From Desulfobacteraceae bacterium (GTDB lineage: Bacteria; Desulfobacterota; Desulfobacteria; Desulfobacterales; Desulfobacteraceae), in the NCBI GenBank assembly GCA_016744295.1, contig JADGEQ010000050.1, forward strand, positions 1 through 47,334: DNA of 47,334 nucleotides. The letters run 5' to 3'. Positions 16,096 to 24,824 of this stretch are shown here, in pieces (position 1 is the first letter of the stretch; the number at the start of each line of letters is the position of its first letter). Both the position numbers and the translations under genes were made by a program. The notes under the pieces are model-generated. The model made no database searches, was not told the DNA's origin, and was given only the letters and a program-made list of their open reading frames with translations.

Positions 16096-17091
16096 TTACT
16101 CTTTTTGAAGTTTGGTAGCGAGCAGTTTGATCAACGGTTTTACGCCCTGGCCGGTAGCTGCTGAAATGGTAAGTACCATAAGATTCGGCACGGCTGCTTT
16201 GAAGCTGTCCACCCGGTTTTGTACCCCTGTGAGATCCATTTTGTTGAGCACCACAATCTGAGCTTTCTGGGCCAGTTTTTTACTGTACATGGCCAGCTCG
16301 TTGTTGATCAGGCTAAAGGCTTCAAGAGGAGTTTCCGGGTTAATTTCTCCCACATCAATCAGATGGATTAAAATCCCGGTACGTTCAATATGTTTTAAAA
16401 ATTTAATGCCAAGGCCTGTGCCTTCGTGGGCCCCTTCAATGAGTCCGGGAATATCGGCCACGGCAAATGGATCGCCAAAAGGGGGCTCTACCATGCCAAG
16501 GGTTGGGGTAAGGGTGGTAAAAGGGTAGTCTGCAATCTTGGGGCGGGCAGCAGACATGGAGGAAATAAGGGTGGATTTTCCTGCATTGGGAAGTCCCACA
16601 ATCCCCACATCTGCCAGCAGTTTTAACTCAAGTTTCAGCCTCATCTCGATTCCCGGTATTCCTGGCTGGGCAAATCGGGGTGTCCGGTTTGTTGCCGAGG
16701 CAAATCGTTTGTTTCCCTGGCCGCCCTGGCCACCTTTGGCAATTATGTGTTCCGAGTGTTCAAGGGTCAGATCAATGATGGGTTCGAGGGTATCGGCGTC
16801 GGAAACCAGGGTTCCGGGGGGGAGGTCTAAAAATTTATGACTTCCATTTTTGCCATGTTTTTGTTTGCCAAGTCCGGAAGCCCCATTCTTGGCATTGAAC
16901 AACTTCTGGCGGCGATAGTCGTAGAGCGTCCGTTGTCCAGGATCCACCCGTAAAATTACATCTCCGCCATTTCCGCCATCTCCACCGTCAGGACCTCCAA
17001 ATTCAATGTACCGTTCCCTGCGGAAACTGACACATCCCGGCCCACCTTTGCCTGAACTGACGGTGATAGTTGCTTCATCTACAAATTTCAC
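16096..17091 (-). CDS. obg: GTPase Obg (CgtA)
   Basis: A 331-residue protein with the glycine-rich Obg fold first (MKFVDEATITVSSGKGGPGC, residues 1-158) and then the G domain: GLPNAGKSTLIS (G1), the TLTPTLG switch, DIPGLIEGAHEG (G3), NKMD (G4) and ISAATGQG (G5). It acts in 50S ribosome assembly and links growth to nutrient state. The start codon is GTG, and the four bases GTGA at the junction hold both this start and the rpmA stop, implying translational coupling. It has no C-terminal OCT domain. Confidence 0.96.
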   Translation of the reverse strand: MKFVDEATITVSSGKGGPGCVSFRRERYIEFGGPDGGDGGNGGDVILRVDPGQRTLYDYRRQKLFNAKNGASGLGKQKHGKNGSHKFLDLPPGTLVSDADTLEPIIDLTLEHSEHIIAKGGQGGQGNKRFASATNRTPRFAQPGIPGIEMRLKLELKLLADVGIVGLPNAGKSTLISSMSAARPKIADYPFTTLTPTLGMVEPPFGDPFAVADIPGLIEGAHEGTGLGIKFLKHIERTGILIHLIDVGEINPETPLEAFSLINNELAMYSKKLAQKAQIVVLNKMDLTGVQNRVDSFKAAVPNLMVLTISAATGQGVKPLIKLLATKLQKE

Positions 17092-17342
17092 GCGGCATAA
17101 ACGCTGACTTTTTTCTTGTCGCGACCCTTTCGTTCAAAGGTAACCACACCGTCTATGGTTGCAAATAGAGTAAAGTCCCTACCCATGCCTACATTATTGC
17201 CCGGATGGATTTTTGTACCGACCTGCCTGACAATGATGGTTCCGGCTGAAATGTTTTCTCCGCCGAACTTTTTAACACCCCGGCGTTGACCATTGGAGTC
17301 ACGTCCGTTTCTGGTACTACCTGCTGCTTTTTTATGTGACAT
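17088..17342 (-). CDS. rpmA: Ribosomal protein bL27
   Basis: An 84-residue protein with the typical MSHKKAAGSTRNGRDSN start, QRRGVKKFGGENISAGTIIVRQ and HPGNNVGMGRD. The N-terminal tail reaches the peptidyl transferase centre. It begins directly with the processed-like sequence and has no Firmicutes-type leader. Sits 12 bp after rplU. Confidence 0.97.
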   Translation of the reverse strand: MSHKKAAGSTRNGRDSNGQRRGVKKFGGENISAGTIIVRQVGTKIHPGNNVGMGRDFTLFATIDGVVTFERKGRDKKKVSVYAA

Positions 17343-17354
17343 CTTATCCTCTCC

Positions 17355-17666
17355 TTACGCCGAAATAGATTCGATTTTTATTTCTGTATAATGCTGCTTA
17401 TGGCCCTGCATCTTCCGGTAGCCTTTCCGGCGTTTATACTTGAAAACCAGTTGTTTCTTGCCCCTTCCCTGCTCAATAATGTGTGCTTTTACAATGGCAT
17501 TTTCAACCTTGGGGGCACCAAGGGTAATCACTTCACCGTCTGAATACATGAGGATATCATCAAATTCAATCTGAGAACCTTCAGTTCCTTCAAGTTTTTC
17601 AACCTTCAGGATTTGTTCTTCATGAACCTTGTATTGCTTTCCTCCGGTTCTGATAACTGCGTACAT
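17355..17666 (-). CDS. rplU: Ribosomal protein bL21
   Basis: A 103-residue protein: MYAVIRTGGKQYKVHEEQI, LVFKYKRRKGYRKMQGHKQ and the final YTEIKIESI are diagnostic. First gene of the operon rplU-rpmA-obg-nadD-rsfS-gpmI. A good RBS (AAGGAG) precedes the ATG and a near-consensus promoter lies about 50 bp upstream. Confidence 0.97.
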   Translation of the reverse strand: MYAVIRTGGKQYKVHEEQILKVEKLEGTEGSQIEFDDILMYSDGEVITLGAPKVENAIVKAHIIEQGRGKKQLVFKYKRRKGYRKMQGHKQHYTEIKIESISA

Positions 17667-17971
17667 GTTAAACTCTCCTTATTATATCAATATTTTTTGC
17701 AATTTCAAAAAACTCTTAATTTTATAATTATTTCTTAATTTTGTCAATATCTATTTAATTTTTTATGGGATTCAGCAAATAGTTTATATATTGGCCCGCA
17801 CTATACCTTTTTTTGGCCCAGGGGTCCAGCCAAAATATAGCAGCGATTTGCAAACTTTATTTTCCCAGTCTTGACTTCATTTTAAACTTTGAATACAAAT
17901 GGGTGTATCTGTCCCAGGGTATCAATAGGAATGGGCGGGTCCAATCCATGATCAAATTAAAGAGAGGTGCC
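17667..17971. other. Intergenic region between divergent transcripts
   Basis: About 305 bp, very AT-rich on the left. It holds the rplU promoter on the minus strand. An open frame reads into it from the following lipoprotein gene, but that extension has no RBS and would put about 53 residues before the signal peptide, so it is treated as non-coding. Confidence 0.7.
17719..17747 (-). promoter_or_regulatory. Sigma70 promoter of rplU operon
   Basis: On the minus strand TTGACA (17742-17747) is followed after exactly 17 bases by TAAAAT (17719-17724), five of six matches to the -10 consensus, in an AT-rich context. Transcription would start about 45 bp before the rplU ATG. Confidence 0.85.
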
Positions 17972-18511
17972 ATGAAATATATACGTACCAGATTAATAAC
18001 GGGGGGTATCGTTATCTTGATGCTGGCATCACTTGGGTGTTCAGCTGTTGTCTATGAATATGCCAGCAGTCCTGTATCTAAAAGGATCGAGACCCAGGTG
18101 TTTATTGCCAGCGTTACGCCCGGTAAAGAAGATACCCACTATTTTTCATTTTTTACCTTGGATATCGAAAACAAATCAGATACCGATATCGAAATTGACT
18201 GGAACAAAACCCGGTATCTCCATGATGGGAAAAACCGGGGTGGGTTTGTCTTTGCCGGAATTGAACCGGCCCGGGTGCGGGAACAGAGTATTCCCAATGA
18301 GGTGATCCGTCCAAAAACGCAGTTTTCCAAACAGATATTTCCCCTGGCAAAGATTGCCCTGGCCGAACGAAAAGACTATTCTGCCGGAAAGGATAAACCA
18401 GGCCTCTATGGCGGGAAACTCCCCAATGGAGAAAACAGCATTCTTTTGGCTATCCAGAGCAATGGGCAGTTGATCCGTAAAAAAATATCAATTGTTATTT
18501 TAGAAAAATAA
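17972..18511 (+). CDS. Putative lipoprotein of unknown function
   Basis: A 179-residue protein. The N terminus MKYIRTRLITGG is followed by a hydrophobic stretch ending LASLGC, an acceptable if imperfect lipobox, so it is probably exported and lipid-anchored. The mature part is predicted to be beta-rich (FFTLDIENKSDTDIEIDW) and looks like a small immunoglobulin-like fold. ATG 17972 is chosen because AGAGAGGT sits correctly before it and the signal peptide starts there. No family recognised. It is followed 49 bp later by another small lipoprotein. Confidence 0.75.
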   Translation: MKYIRTRLITGGIVILMLASLGCSAVVYEYASSPVSKRIETQVFIASVTPGKEDTHYFSFFTLDIENKSDTDIEIDWNKTRYLHDGKNRGGFVFAGIEPARVREQSIPNEVIRPKTQFSKQIFPLAKIALAERKDYSAGKDKPGLYGGKLPNGENSILLAIQSNGQLIRKKISIVILEK

Positions 18512-18560
18512 GTTTTTCTTTAAGAAATATCATTCGGTTAAATCCAGGAGTTTAAAAAAG

Positions 18561-18809
18561 ATGAAAAAAATTGTGTTTGCCGGGCTGGCGGGTATCTTAT
18601 TCTTCAGCATAAGCGGTTGCTATAAATATGTGGCAGTTCATCCTGAAAAAACAGAGGGACAATTTTATGAAGACAAAGCCAAGTGTGAAAAAAAAGCCAG
18701 GGAGTATGCAATGGCAAGACTGCAAGAGTATAGAGAATATAATGAAATCGACCATTCCCGAAGATGTATGCGCGATAAGGGGTGGAAATATCATTTTCGT
18801 AAAAATTAG
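18561..18809 (+). CDS. Small lipoprotein
   Basis: An 82-residue protein with a clear signal peptide, MKKIVFAGLAGILFFSISGC, whose lipobox ISGC is canonical. The short mature part is highly charged and contains two further Cys (AKCEKKA and RRCMRDKGW) that could form a disulfide in the periplasm. Such small proteins with a closing CMxxKGW motif are common in Gram-negative bacteria and have no assigned function. AGGAG lies ten bases before the ATG. Confidence 0.8.
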   Translation: MKKIVFAGLAGILFFSISGCYKYVAVHPEKTEGQFYEDKAKCEKKAREYAMARLQEYREYNEIDHSRRCMRDKGWKYHFRKN

Positions 18810-18878
18810 TTAGTCGTCTTTTTTGCTGACCATGAATGGTTTTTTTGGCAATCTGTTTTTTACGCTAGATTGGTTTCT

Positions 18879-20993
18879 ATGATATCACCTACTATTTTAT
18901 TGATTCATCCCCCGGCTGTCAGTTCGGCATACCCCTGCTGGGATGCTGCAGTGGTTGCAGGGGCTCTGAAAAATTCCGACCTGAATGTATGCCGTTATGA
19001 TGCAAATCTTGATTTTTATCGAACCCATATTTTTTCCAAAGAAAGTATAAATTTTTATTTTAATCTGATTCAAAAAAAAAAAAAATCCGGACAGATTGCC
19101 AGTGAAACCTATCTTACACTAAAAAAAATGTATGAAACATGTGAGGTCGGGGTTGATCTAGATGCCTTTAAAGGGAAAAAATTTTATGACCCTGGCTATT
19201 TTATCCTTTTAAAGAATAAAATAAATGCCTGCCTCTGTCTTGCCTCCCATGCCGATTCCCATTCAAGTTCCCTGGCTGCTTCCCCTCGGGTAGGGTTTGT
19301 AAATGGGGATTTCAATCCTCTTATCCTGTTGTGCGAACAGGGGTTGGTAAAAAAAATGACCCGGCATGATCCGGGGAGTGTCATTTTTTTTATTTCTTCA
19401 CCGAATCAGGCGTTAGCAGCACAGACAATGGCAGGGTTCATCAAGTTGCGATATCCCGGAGTTTTGGTCATCGCCCTGACAAACATCGGTTCGAACCTTC
19501 TGAACTCACGCTATTTTGATCAAATTTTTTTGAACCAGGGGCAAAATGGTCTTATTCAACTGGCTGATTTTTTCAATCAGAGGGGGATAAAAATGAATCT
19601 CCAATCCATTCTTCCCGATTTTGGGGGGATACCCCTGGATGATTATCTGACCCCTGAACCCGTTGTTTTGGTTCATCCACTGTTTTTTAAAGATTCTGTT
19701 CGTTTATCCGGTTTTCTGGAAGATCAGATTCGTTCCCGGGGCGCAAAAGGATTTATATTTGCCCAGTCCTCTTTTCACCCAGATGCTCCTGATGGGAAAA
19801 TGGATTTAGCGTGTGACCTTCTGGAAAATGGCGGTAAATTTTCCGCAACCAAGATAGTTCGCCATTTATCCCACTGGTTTTCACGAAAACAACCCCATAT
19901 TTATTTCAGCATCTTGCTTGGGATGGGGGATTTTCCCCTGGAATATGAAAATATATTGTCTGACCTGTTTTCATCAGGACTCAGGCTGATCCATTGGGAA
20001 GGTGATATACAAAAAACTCGGATTCCGGAAAAGAGACTCTGGGAGGCATCCAAGCAGGGCATTTGGAATCATCTAAGTGTAAATTTATTCACGGGTCAAG
20101 ACAGCAGTCAATACGGCGACCAGAACTATGGAGACCGGATAAAATTTATCGTAAATAATCCAAATATAGTCCATTCCTTCCAGGATATAAATCAGTATAC
20201 TCCTCAAGGAGCAGATCAAGGAGCAGATCAAGGAGCAGATCAAAGAACAATCCAAAGCAAAGTTCAAACCTTGATTCAGGAGAAATTTGTCCGTCTGACC
20301 ATACCCCAAAAATTTGTGACCTATGCCAAGGTTCAGCCCCTGCCTGGGATTCCTTTTTGGAACCTTTTGGACGATCCGGGTTACCTGCTGATTTATTTGA
20401 GTCAATTTCGCCGCAAGTCATTGGGGAGCCTCCGGGCCGATCTGACAAATCAAGCGGTGATTTCTCTTGGGAGCCGGATGAGTTTTACCTATCAATCTCC
20501 AAAGGATCTTCCCCCGGGGGTTTTAGATGAGATTTGCAAAATGGTTGAAGCCGGTGGATCCGTGGATATCACCCATGTGAGATTCAATCTTGAACGAGCC
20601 TATAAAATCGGGTATGCCATGGAAAATGGTGTGATCATAGGAAATTCCAGTTTGAAGCATCCCAGGGCAGCTTTTATACAACGCCTCAAACAGATGACCG
20701 GGGTTGATTTTACCCATTTTGTGGAAAGGGGTTATACCTCTGTCAGGCCTGAGTACCGCGCCATGGGGGTGGGGGCAAAATTATTGGAGGGGTTGACCAA
20801 AAGGGCAAAAGATTACAGGGTCTTTTCCATTATCAGTGAGGAGAATCTGGCAACCCAGAAAATTGCTCTTCGGAACAATACAAAAAAAATTTTGACCTAT
20901 TTTAGTGAGAAACTAGACAAACAAATGGGGGTGTGGATGCCAGAGGAGATGATTGACTGGCCAATAGATAAAGACAAGGACAGGGAATCATGA
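18879..20993 (+). CDS. Multidomain protein: B12-binding/radical-SAM-like N-terminus without cluster motif, C-terminal GNAT
   Basis: A 704-residue protein with no close family known to me. The start, TILLIHPPAVSSAYPCWDAAVVAGAL, resembles the Rossmann-like domain that precedes many B12-dependent radical SAM enzymes. The middle (about 250-430) has strand-helix units such as HIYFSILLGMGDFPLEYENIL that recall a radical SAM barrel, but no CxxxCxxC is present anywhere. A Q-G-A-D tandem repeat (residues 443-454) marks a linker. The last 220 residues look like a GNAT acyltransferase, with the acetyl-CoA loop RAMGVGAKLL near 627. It overlaps the ATP-grasp gene by ATGA, so it probably acts in the same small-molecule pathway. 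A TTG nine bases earlier is an alternative start; the RBS is weak for both. Confidence 0.7.
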   Translation: MISPTILLIHPPAVSSAYPCWDAAVVAGALKNSDLNVCRYDANLDFYRTHIFSKESINFYFNLIQKKKKSGQIASETYLTLKKMYETCEVGVDLDAFKGKKFYDPGYFILLKNKINACLCLASHADSHSSSLAASPRVGFVNGDFNPLILLCEQGLVKKMTRHDPGSVIFFISSPNQALAAQTMAGFIKLRYPGVLVIALTNIGSNLLNSRYFDQIFLNQGQNGLIQLADFFNQRGIKMNLQSILPDFGGIPLDDYLTPEPVVLVHPLFFKDSVRLSGFLEDQIRSRGAKGFIFAQSSFHPDAPDGKMDLACDLLENGGKFSATKIVRHLSHWFSRKQPHIYFSILLGMGDFPLEYENILSDLFSSGLRLIHWEGDIQKTRIPEKRLWEASKQGIWNHLSVNLFTGQDSSQYGDQNYGDRIKFIVNNPNIVHSFQDINQYTPQGADQGADQGADQRTIQSKVQTLIQEKFVRLTIPQKFVTYAKVQPLPGIPFWNLLDDPGYLLIYLSQFRRKSLGSLRADLTNQAVISLGSRMSFTYQSPKDLPPGVLDEICKMVEAGGSVDITHVRFNLERAYKIGYAMENGVIIGNSSLKHPRAAFIQRLKQMTGVDFTHFVERGYTSVRPEYRAMGVGAKLLEGLTKRAKDYRVFSIISEENLATQKIALRNNTKKILTYFSEKLDKQMGVWMPEEMIDWPIDKDKDRES
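20205..20240 (+). repeat. 12-bp in-frame tandem repeat, three perfect copies
   Basis: CAAGGAGCAGAT occurs three times without change at 20205-20216, 20217-20228 and 20229-20240, encoding Gln-Gly-Ala-Asp each time. It lies at the presumed linker before the GNAT domain and keeps the frame, so copy number could change without harm. Confidence 0.95.
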
Positions 20994-21913
20994 TCATTGG
21001 CATCATGACCGTAAATGGGATTGATTTTCATCCCAACAGGCGTCTTCTGGAGGCGGCGAAGGCTCGTGGCCATGAAATCGTGTTGATCAATCCCTATGAA
21101 ATTTCCTGCTACCTGGAGATGGGAAGAGCAAGTCTTGCCGGTTTGCCTGATCCTTTAGGAATTTCCAAGGATATTCCAGGTCAGGTTCCGGATGTGATAT
21201 TACCCCGGCAGGGGTCGCCCATGGGAGAATACGGATTTGTCCTGCTCCGCCATTTCATGCAGATGGGAATCCCCCTGGTCAACTCGATCGAAGGGATAAC
21301 CATAGCAAAAAATCAATATGTGACCCTACAGACCTTGGCTGCTGCCGGGATCAGGGTTCCTGATACCTGTTTTATTACCCGGAAAATCAGTTTTTTTAAG
21401 GCCGTTGAGCATCTGGGCGGATTCCCGGTTATTGCCAAACAGGTGGACGGCATGGGGGGAGATGGAGTGGTGAAGATTGAGAATGGGATCCAGGCTGAAA
21501 AACACCTTGACACCCAACTTAATTCCTTGAAAGGGATGCTGGTTCAGCAATTTTTTAACCCCGGGGGGCGGCAGGATTTGCGGATGCTGGTTATTGGCGG
21601 TCGCGTGGCCGGAACCATGTCCCTTGAACCGGTTCCCGGTGATTTCAGGGCCAATATTCATCAAAACAGCAGGGCAACTGCCATTGATACGGATGATTTG
21701 CCCGGGGCATGGGCAGACCTGGCCCTTGACGCTGCCAGGGCTTGCCATCTTGACATTGCCGGGGTGGACATGATTCTGGAAAAGGGGGGAAACCCCATTG
21801 TGATTGAGGTGAATTATTCTCCAGGGTTCAGGGGGCTTGAACAAGCAACGGGAAAAGATATTTCCCGTCGGATTATTGAGTATGTTACCCTGGGTTACTC
21901 CCATAAGACTTAA
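20990..21913 (+). CDS. RimK-like ATP-grasp ligase
   Basis: A 307-residue ATP-grasp enzyme of the RimK (alpha-L-glutamate ligase) type. N-terminal part: IIGIMTVNGIDFHPNRRLLEAAKARGHEI and PDVILPRQGSPMGEYG. ATP site: GFPVIAKQVDGMGGDGVV; later GDFRANIHQNSRA and the metal site IEVNYSPGFRGLEQATG, all close to the RimK pattern. Such enzymes join an amino acid to a carboxylate through an acyl phosphate. It is not next to rpsF (its classic partner's substrate S6), and is instead translationally coupled to a GNAT-fusion gene and followed by a PP-loop ATPase, so it more likely builds a small peptide-like metabolite. Complete and presumably active. Confidence 0.88.
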   Translation: MIIGIMTVNGIDFHPNRRLLEAAKARGHEIVLINPYEISCYLEMGRASLAGLPDPLGISKDIPGQVPDVILPRQGSPMGEYGFVLLRHFMQMGIPLVNSIEGITIAKNQYVTLQTLAAAGIRVPDTCFITRKISFFKAVEHLGGFPVIAKQVDGMGGDGVVKIENGIQAEKHLDTQLNSLKGMLVQQFFNPGGRQDLRMLVIGGRVAGTMSLEPVPGDFRANIHQNSRATAIDTDDLPGAWADLALDAARACHLDIAGVDMILEKGGNPIVIEVNYSPGFRGLEQATGKDISRRIIEYVTLGYSHKT

Positions 21914-21943
21914 CAAAACCTGATATTAACAAAACCTGGTATT
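21912..21943. repeat. 16-bp tandem duplication
   Basis: AACAAAACCTGATATT is followed directly by AACAAAACCTGGTATT, one difference. It starts inside the stop codon of the ATP-grasp gene. Probably a slippage duplication. Confidence 0.85.
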
Positions 21944-22022
21944 GTTAGAAATTGATAATGCCAGCAATTAATCCAAAGAATGCCAATGGAAATTTAACCC
22001 AAGGAAGATAAACAAAAAGCAA

Positions 22023-23153
22023 ATGAAACTGATTGATTTTAATCTGACCCGTGATGCTGAATTCGTAACAGCCTCTGCCCGGGTGATCTTTGAAGATTGT
22101 GGAAGGCCCGAACAACGGGTATATATTAAAACGCCCCTCTCTTTTGCCAGGGGGTTTGAGGCCAACCCCGATGCATTTTTAGTGGGATGTCTTTTACCGG
22201 CCCTCCATCTGGGAGAGCAACGTATCTTTATTGACCAGGAGATCTGCCCCTTTCTCAAGGAGGGGGTGACGGTGGCCATGAATATTTTGTCCCATTGGAC
22301 AAAGGACAGGCCCAAGGGCTGCTATACCCCGATCCGGATCGAGGCCAAACTTCGGAAAAATCTCTCTCCATTGGAGATGCCCAGGGCCGGGATGGTTATG
22401 TCCGGGGGAATGGATTCCCTTGCTGCCCTTCGGCTTAACCGGCTTAATTATCCCAAGGCGCATCCGGGATATGTAAAGGACTCTTTTTTTCTCCACGGTT
22501 TTGATATCGGCGGTGTGGTTGAACGGGGGATGAAATATCATGTGTTTGAAAGGGCCATGGATGCGATTTCAAAAATCACCCGGGATGCCGGCACCCAGCT
22601 GATTCCTGTTTATACCAATCTTCGCCATCTGTGTGACGAGCGGGGGTTGTGGCTGGATAGTTTTTTCGGGGCTGTTCTGGCGGCCATGGCCCATACCTTC
22701 AGCAGCAGAATAAACCTGATGTTCATCGGGTCCTCCTATGATATTCCCAATTTGCATCCCTGTGGGTCCCACCCCCTTTTGGATCCTGAATATTCCAGTT
22801 ATGATATGCGGCTGCGGCACCGGGACTATGAACTGTCCCGCCTTGAAAAAATAAGAATCGTTTCCAACTGGGATGTGGCATTCCAGAATTTCAGGGTTTG
22901 TCTTGCCAATGTACCGGACCGGTTGAACTGCGGGCGCTGTGAAAAATGTGTCCGGACCATGACCGAATTGACCGCCCTGGGAGTATTGCACAAGACCCGG
23001 GCCTTTGTTGAAGATGTGGTGCGCCCAAAGGATATTGAACAATTTGATATTACCATTAGGGTGCGACCCCCTTTCTACAGGCCCATGATTCCTTTGCTCA
23101 GACAGCAGGGCAGGGATGACCTGGCAGATACCATTGAAACATTGTTAAAATAG
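22023..23153 (+). CDS. QueC-like PP-loop ATP pyrophosphatase of unknown substrate
   Basis: A 376-residue protein. SGGMDSLAAL at 127-136 is the PP-loop that binds ATP in the QueC/asparagine synthetase/ThiI superfamily. Near the C terminus C293, C303, C306 and C309 (NCGRCEKCVRT) form a C-x9-C-x2-C-x2-C site like the zinc site of QueC. It is much longer than QueC (about 220 residues), with an extra 120 residues in front, and no other queuosine genes are near. It probably adenylates a carboxylate or carbonyl to make an amide, nitrile or related group on the product of the preceding ligase. It lies 110 bp after the ATP-grasp gene. RBS AAGGAA is rather far from the ATG. Substrate not predictable. 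Confidence 0.8.
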   Translation: MKLIDFNLTRDAEFVTASARVIFEDCGRPEQRVYIKTPLSFARGFEANPDAFLVGCLLPALHLGEQRIFIDQEICPFLKEGVTVAMNILSHWTKDRPKGCYTPIRIEAKLRKNLSPLEMPRAGMVMSGGMDSLAALRLNRLNYPKAHPGYVKDSFFLHGFDIGGVVERGMKYHVFERAMDAISKITRDAGTQLIPVYTNLRHLCDERGLWLDSFFGAVLAAMAHTFSSRINLMFIGSSYDIPNLHPCGSHPLLDPEYSSYDMRLRHRDYELSRLEKIRIVSNWDVAFQNFRVCLANVPDRLNCGRCEKCVRTMTELTALGVLHKTRAFVEDVVRPKDIEQFDITIRVRPPFYRPMIPLLRQQGRDDLADTIETLLK

Positions 23154-23175
23154 ACTCCTTGTTAAAAAAGGTATT

Positions 23176-24741
23176 ATGAAAAAAATTGGCATATTATTGG
23201 GATTGGGAAATCTGTTGGGAGGCTTCTCCACCTTTTTCTATTTTAAATATTTTTTGCCGTCAACTGAAAACAATCCTCGCATCCCGGGATATTATGACAC
23301 CTTGTTTTTTTTGGCAGGTATGGCAATGCTGGCTTGCCTGGGGTTTGCCCTTTTAAAAAGAAAATCGGGCAGAACCCTGTATGAGGTGGCCGAGGGAAGG
23401 CTAAGCATAACCAAGTTTGACCCTTCCACAATTCACCATCTCCAGAGGGGAGCCCTCCAATATCCCATGGTGGTTACGGTGATTTCCTTTTTGATATGGA
23501 ATCTGGCCGGATTTGTTTTCGGGTTTCTGGAACCTTTGATCCAGGCAAAGGTTTTTAATCTGCCAACCCCTGATCTGGTTCTCTGTCTGAGGCAGTTTCT
23601 GGGAATAATCCTTCTGGGCGGAGGGGTGACCTGCATGGTTCTTTTTTTTGTCCTGGAAAATGCCTGGCGTCCCTATATTCCCAGGTTTTTTCCCGAAGGT
23701 CATTTAAACAGGGTAAAGCATGTGTTTAAAGTCAGTGTCAGGAAACGGTTTTTAGTGGTCACCCTGGGGATCATTTTGATTCCCTTTCCCATCATTGCCA
23801 CCACCATTGTTTCCAATATTAACCAGCTTAATCTTGCCGATGCATTAACCAGAAGTAAGCTGATTTCTTCCCTTTATTGGGAGCTGCTTTTTATCTCCAT
23901 GGATACTTTGACCATTGCATTGATTCTGGCCTATTTTTTATCAAAAAGTATTTCGACTCCCCTGCTTAAGATTAAAGGGGTCATCAAGGATGTCGAAAAC
24001 AATGACCTTGAAACCCGGCTGGAAATCATGTCCAACGATGAATTGGGTGATGTGGCCCAGGGGATAAATGCCATGATTTTAAGTCTGAATGAAAGCAGGC
24101 GGGCAAGGGATTCCTTTGGCCGTTATATGTGCCAAGAGATCCGGGAAGAGATTCTGTCGGGTAAAACTTCCCTGGATGGGGAGATGAAGCGGGTTACCCT
24201 GCTTTTTTCCGACCTGAGAAATTTTACAAGCATGGTGGAAAAAAATCATCCCCGGCAGGTGGTAACCATTTTAAACCAGTATTTTAATGAAATGACCCTG
24301 GCTGTCAAGGAACACAAGGGGCTTATACTTCAGTATGTGGGAGATGAGATCGAGGCGGTTTTTGGCGCACCCGTCGGGTTTGACGATCATCCGGAAATGG
24401 CGGTTCAAGCCGCCCTGGAAATGCGAAAAAGACTGGCAGCATTAAATATTACCCTAGAAGAACAGGGGTTTGACCCTCTGGAACACGGTATTGGAATTCA
24501 TTCCGGGGCTGTGCTTGCAGGCAATATCGGCAGCCACGAGAGAATGTCCTATGCCCTGGTGGGGGATACCGTAAACACAGCTTCCCGCATAGAAGGCCTC
24601 GCAAAAATATATGATACCGATGTAATTCTAAGCCAGACCACCCACGACCTTTTAACCGGCTCCTATGTCACCCGGCAGCTTGAACCGGTCAAGGTAAAGG
24701 GCAAGGAGGAAGGGGTGATTGTGTATAAGCTGCTGTCTTGA
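23176..24741 (+). CDS. Membrane-bound class III nucleotide cyclase with HAMP domain
   Basis: A 521-residue protein. About the first 260 residues contain six hydrophobic segments (for example IILIPFPIIATTIVSNI and MDTLTIALILAYFL), then a HAMP domain (SISTPLLKIKGVIKDVENNDLETRL) and the catalytic domain from about 335. Both metal Asp are present: LLFSDLRNFTS and YVGDEIEAVFGAP; LVGDTVNTASRIEG gives the Asn/Arg transition-state residues. The two substrate-choosing positions are unusual: Gln where adenylate cyclases have Lys (LQYVGD) and Ala in SYALVG. It makes a cyclic nucleotide, probably cAMP, in response to a membrane or stretch signal. It starts 22 bp after the PP-loop gene and converges on the cNMP-binding transporter gene. 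Confidence 0.9.
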   Translation: MKKIGILLGLGNLLGGFSTFFYFKYFLPSTENNPRIPGYYDTLFFLAGMAMLACLGFALLKRKSGRTLYEVAEGRLSITKFDPSTIHHLQRGALQYPMVVTVISFLIWNLAGFVFGFLEPLIQAKVFNLPTPDLVLCLRQFLGIILLGGGVTCMVLFFVLENAWRPYIPRFFPEGHLNRVKHVFKVSVRKRFLVVTLGIILIPFPIIATTIVSNINQLNLADALTRSKLISSLYWELLFISMDTLTIALILAYFLSKSISTPLLKIKGVIKDVENNDLETRLEIMSNDELGDVAQGINAMILSLNESRRARDSFGRYMCQEIREEILSGKTSLDGEMKRVTLLFSDLRNFTSMVEKNHPRQVVTILNQYFNEMTLAVKEHKGLILQYVGDEIEAVFGAPVGFDDHPEMAVQAALEMRKRLAALNITLEEQGFDPLEHGIGIHSGAVLAGNIGSHERMSYALVGDTVNTASRIEGLAKIYDTDVILSQTTHDLLTGSYVTRQLEPVKVKGKEEGVIVYKLLS

Positions 24742-24824
24742 CATATCTACCTTGATATTTTTTTCCTGGGGTTTATACCAGACCAGCTTTTATCTCTATT
24801 TTTACTTTTGTAATTTGTTTACTT

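Noticed and set aside
17813..17971. N-terminal extension of the 17972-18511 lipoprotein
   Set aside because: The extension would bury the signal peptide and lacks an RBS; the ATG at 17972 has both RBS and a proper signal sequence start.
19480..19500. tRNA-like GGTTCGAA T-arm sequence
   Set aside because: It is inside the GNAT-fusion coding sequence and no cloverleaf arms surround it. No tRNA was found elsewhere in the window.
22023..23153. Annotation as queuosine enzyme QueC
   Set aside because: The PP-loop and Cys set are similar, but the protein is about 150 residues longer and no other queuosine genes are nearby; a peptide-like pathway fits the context better.
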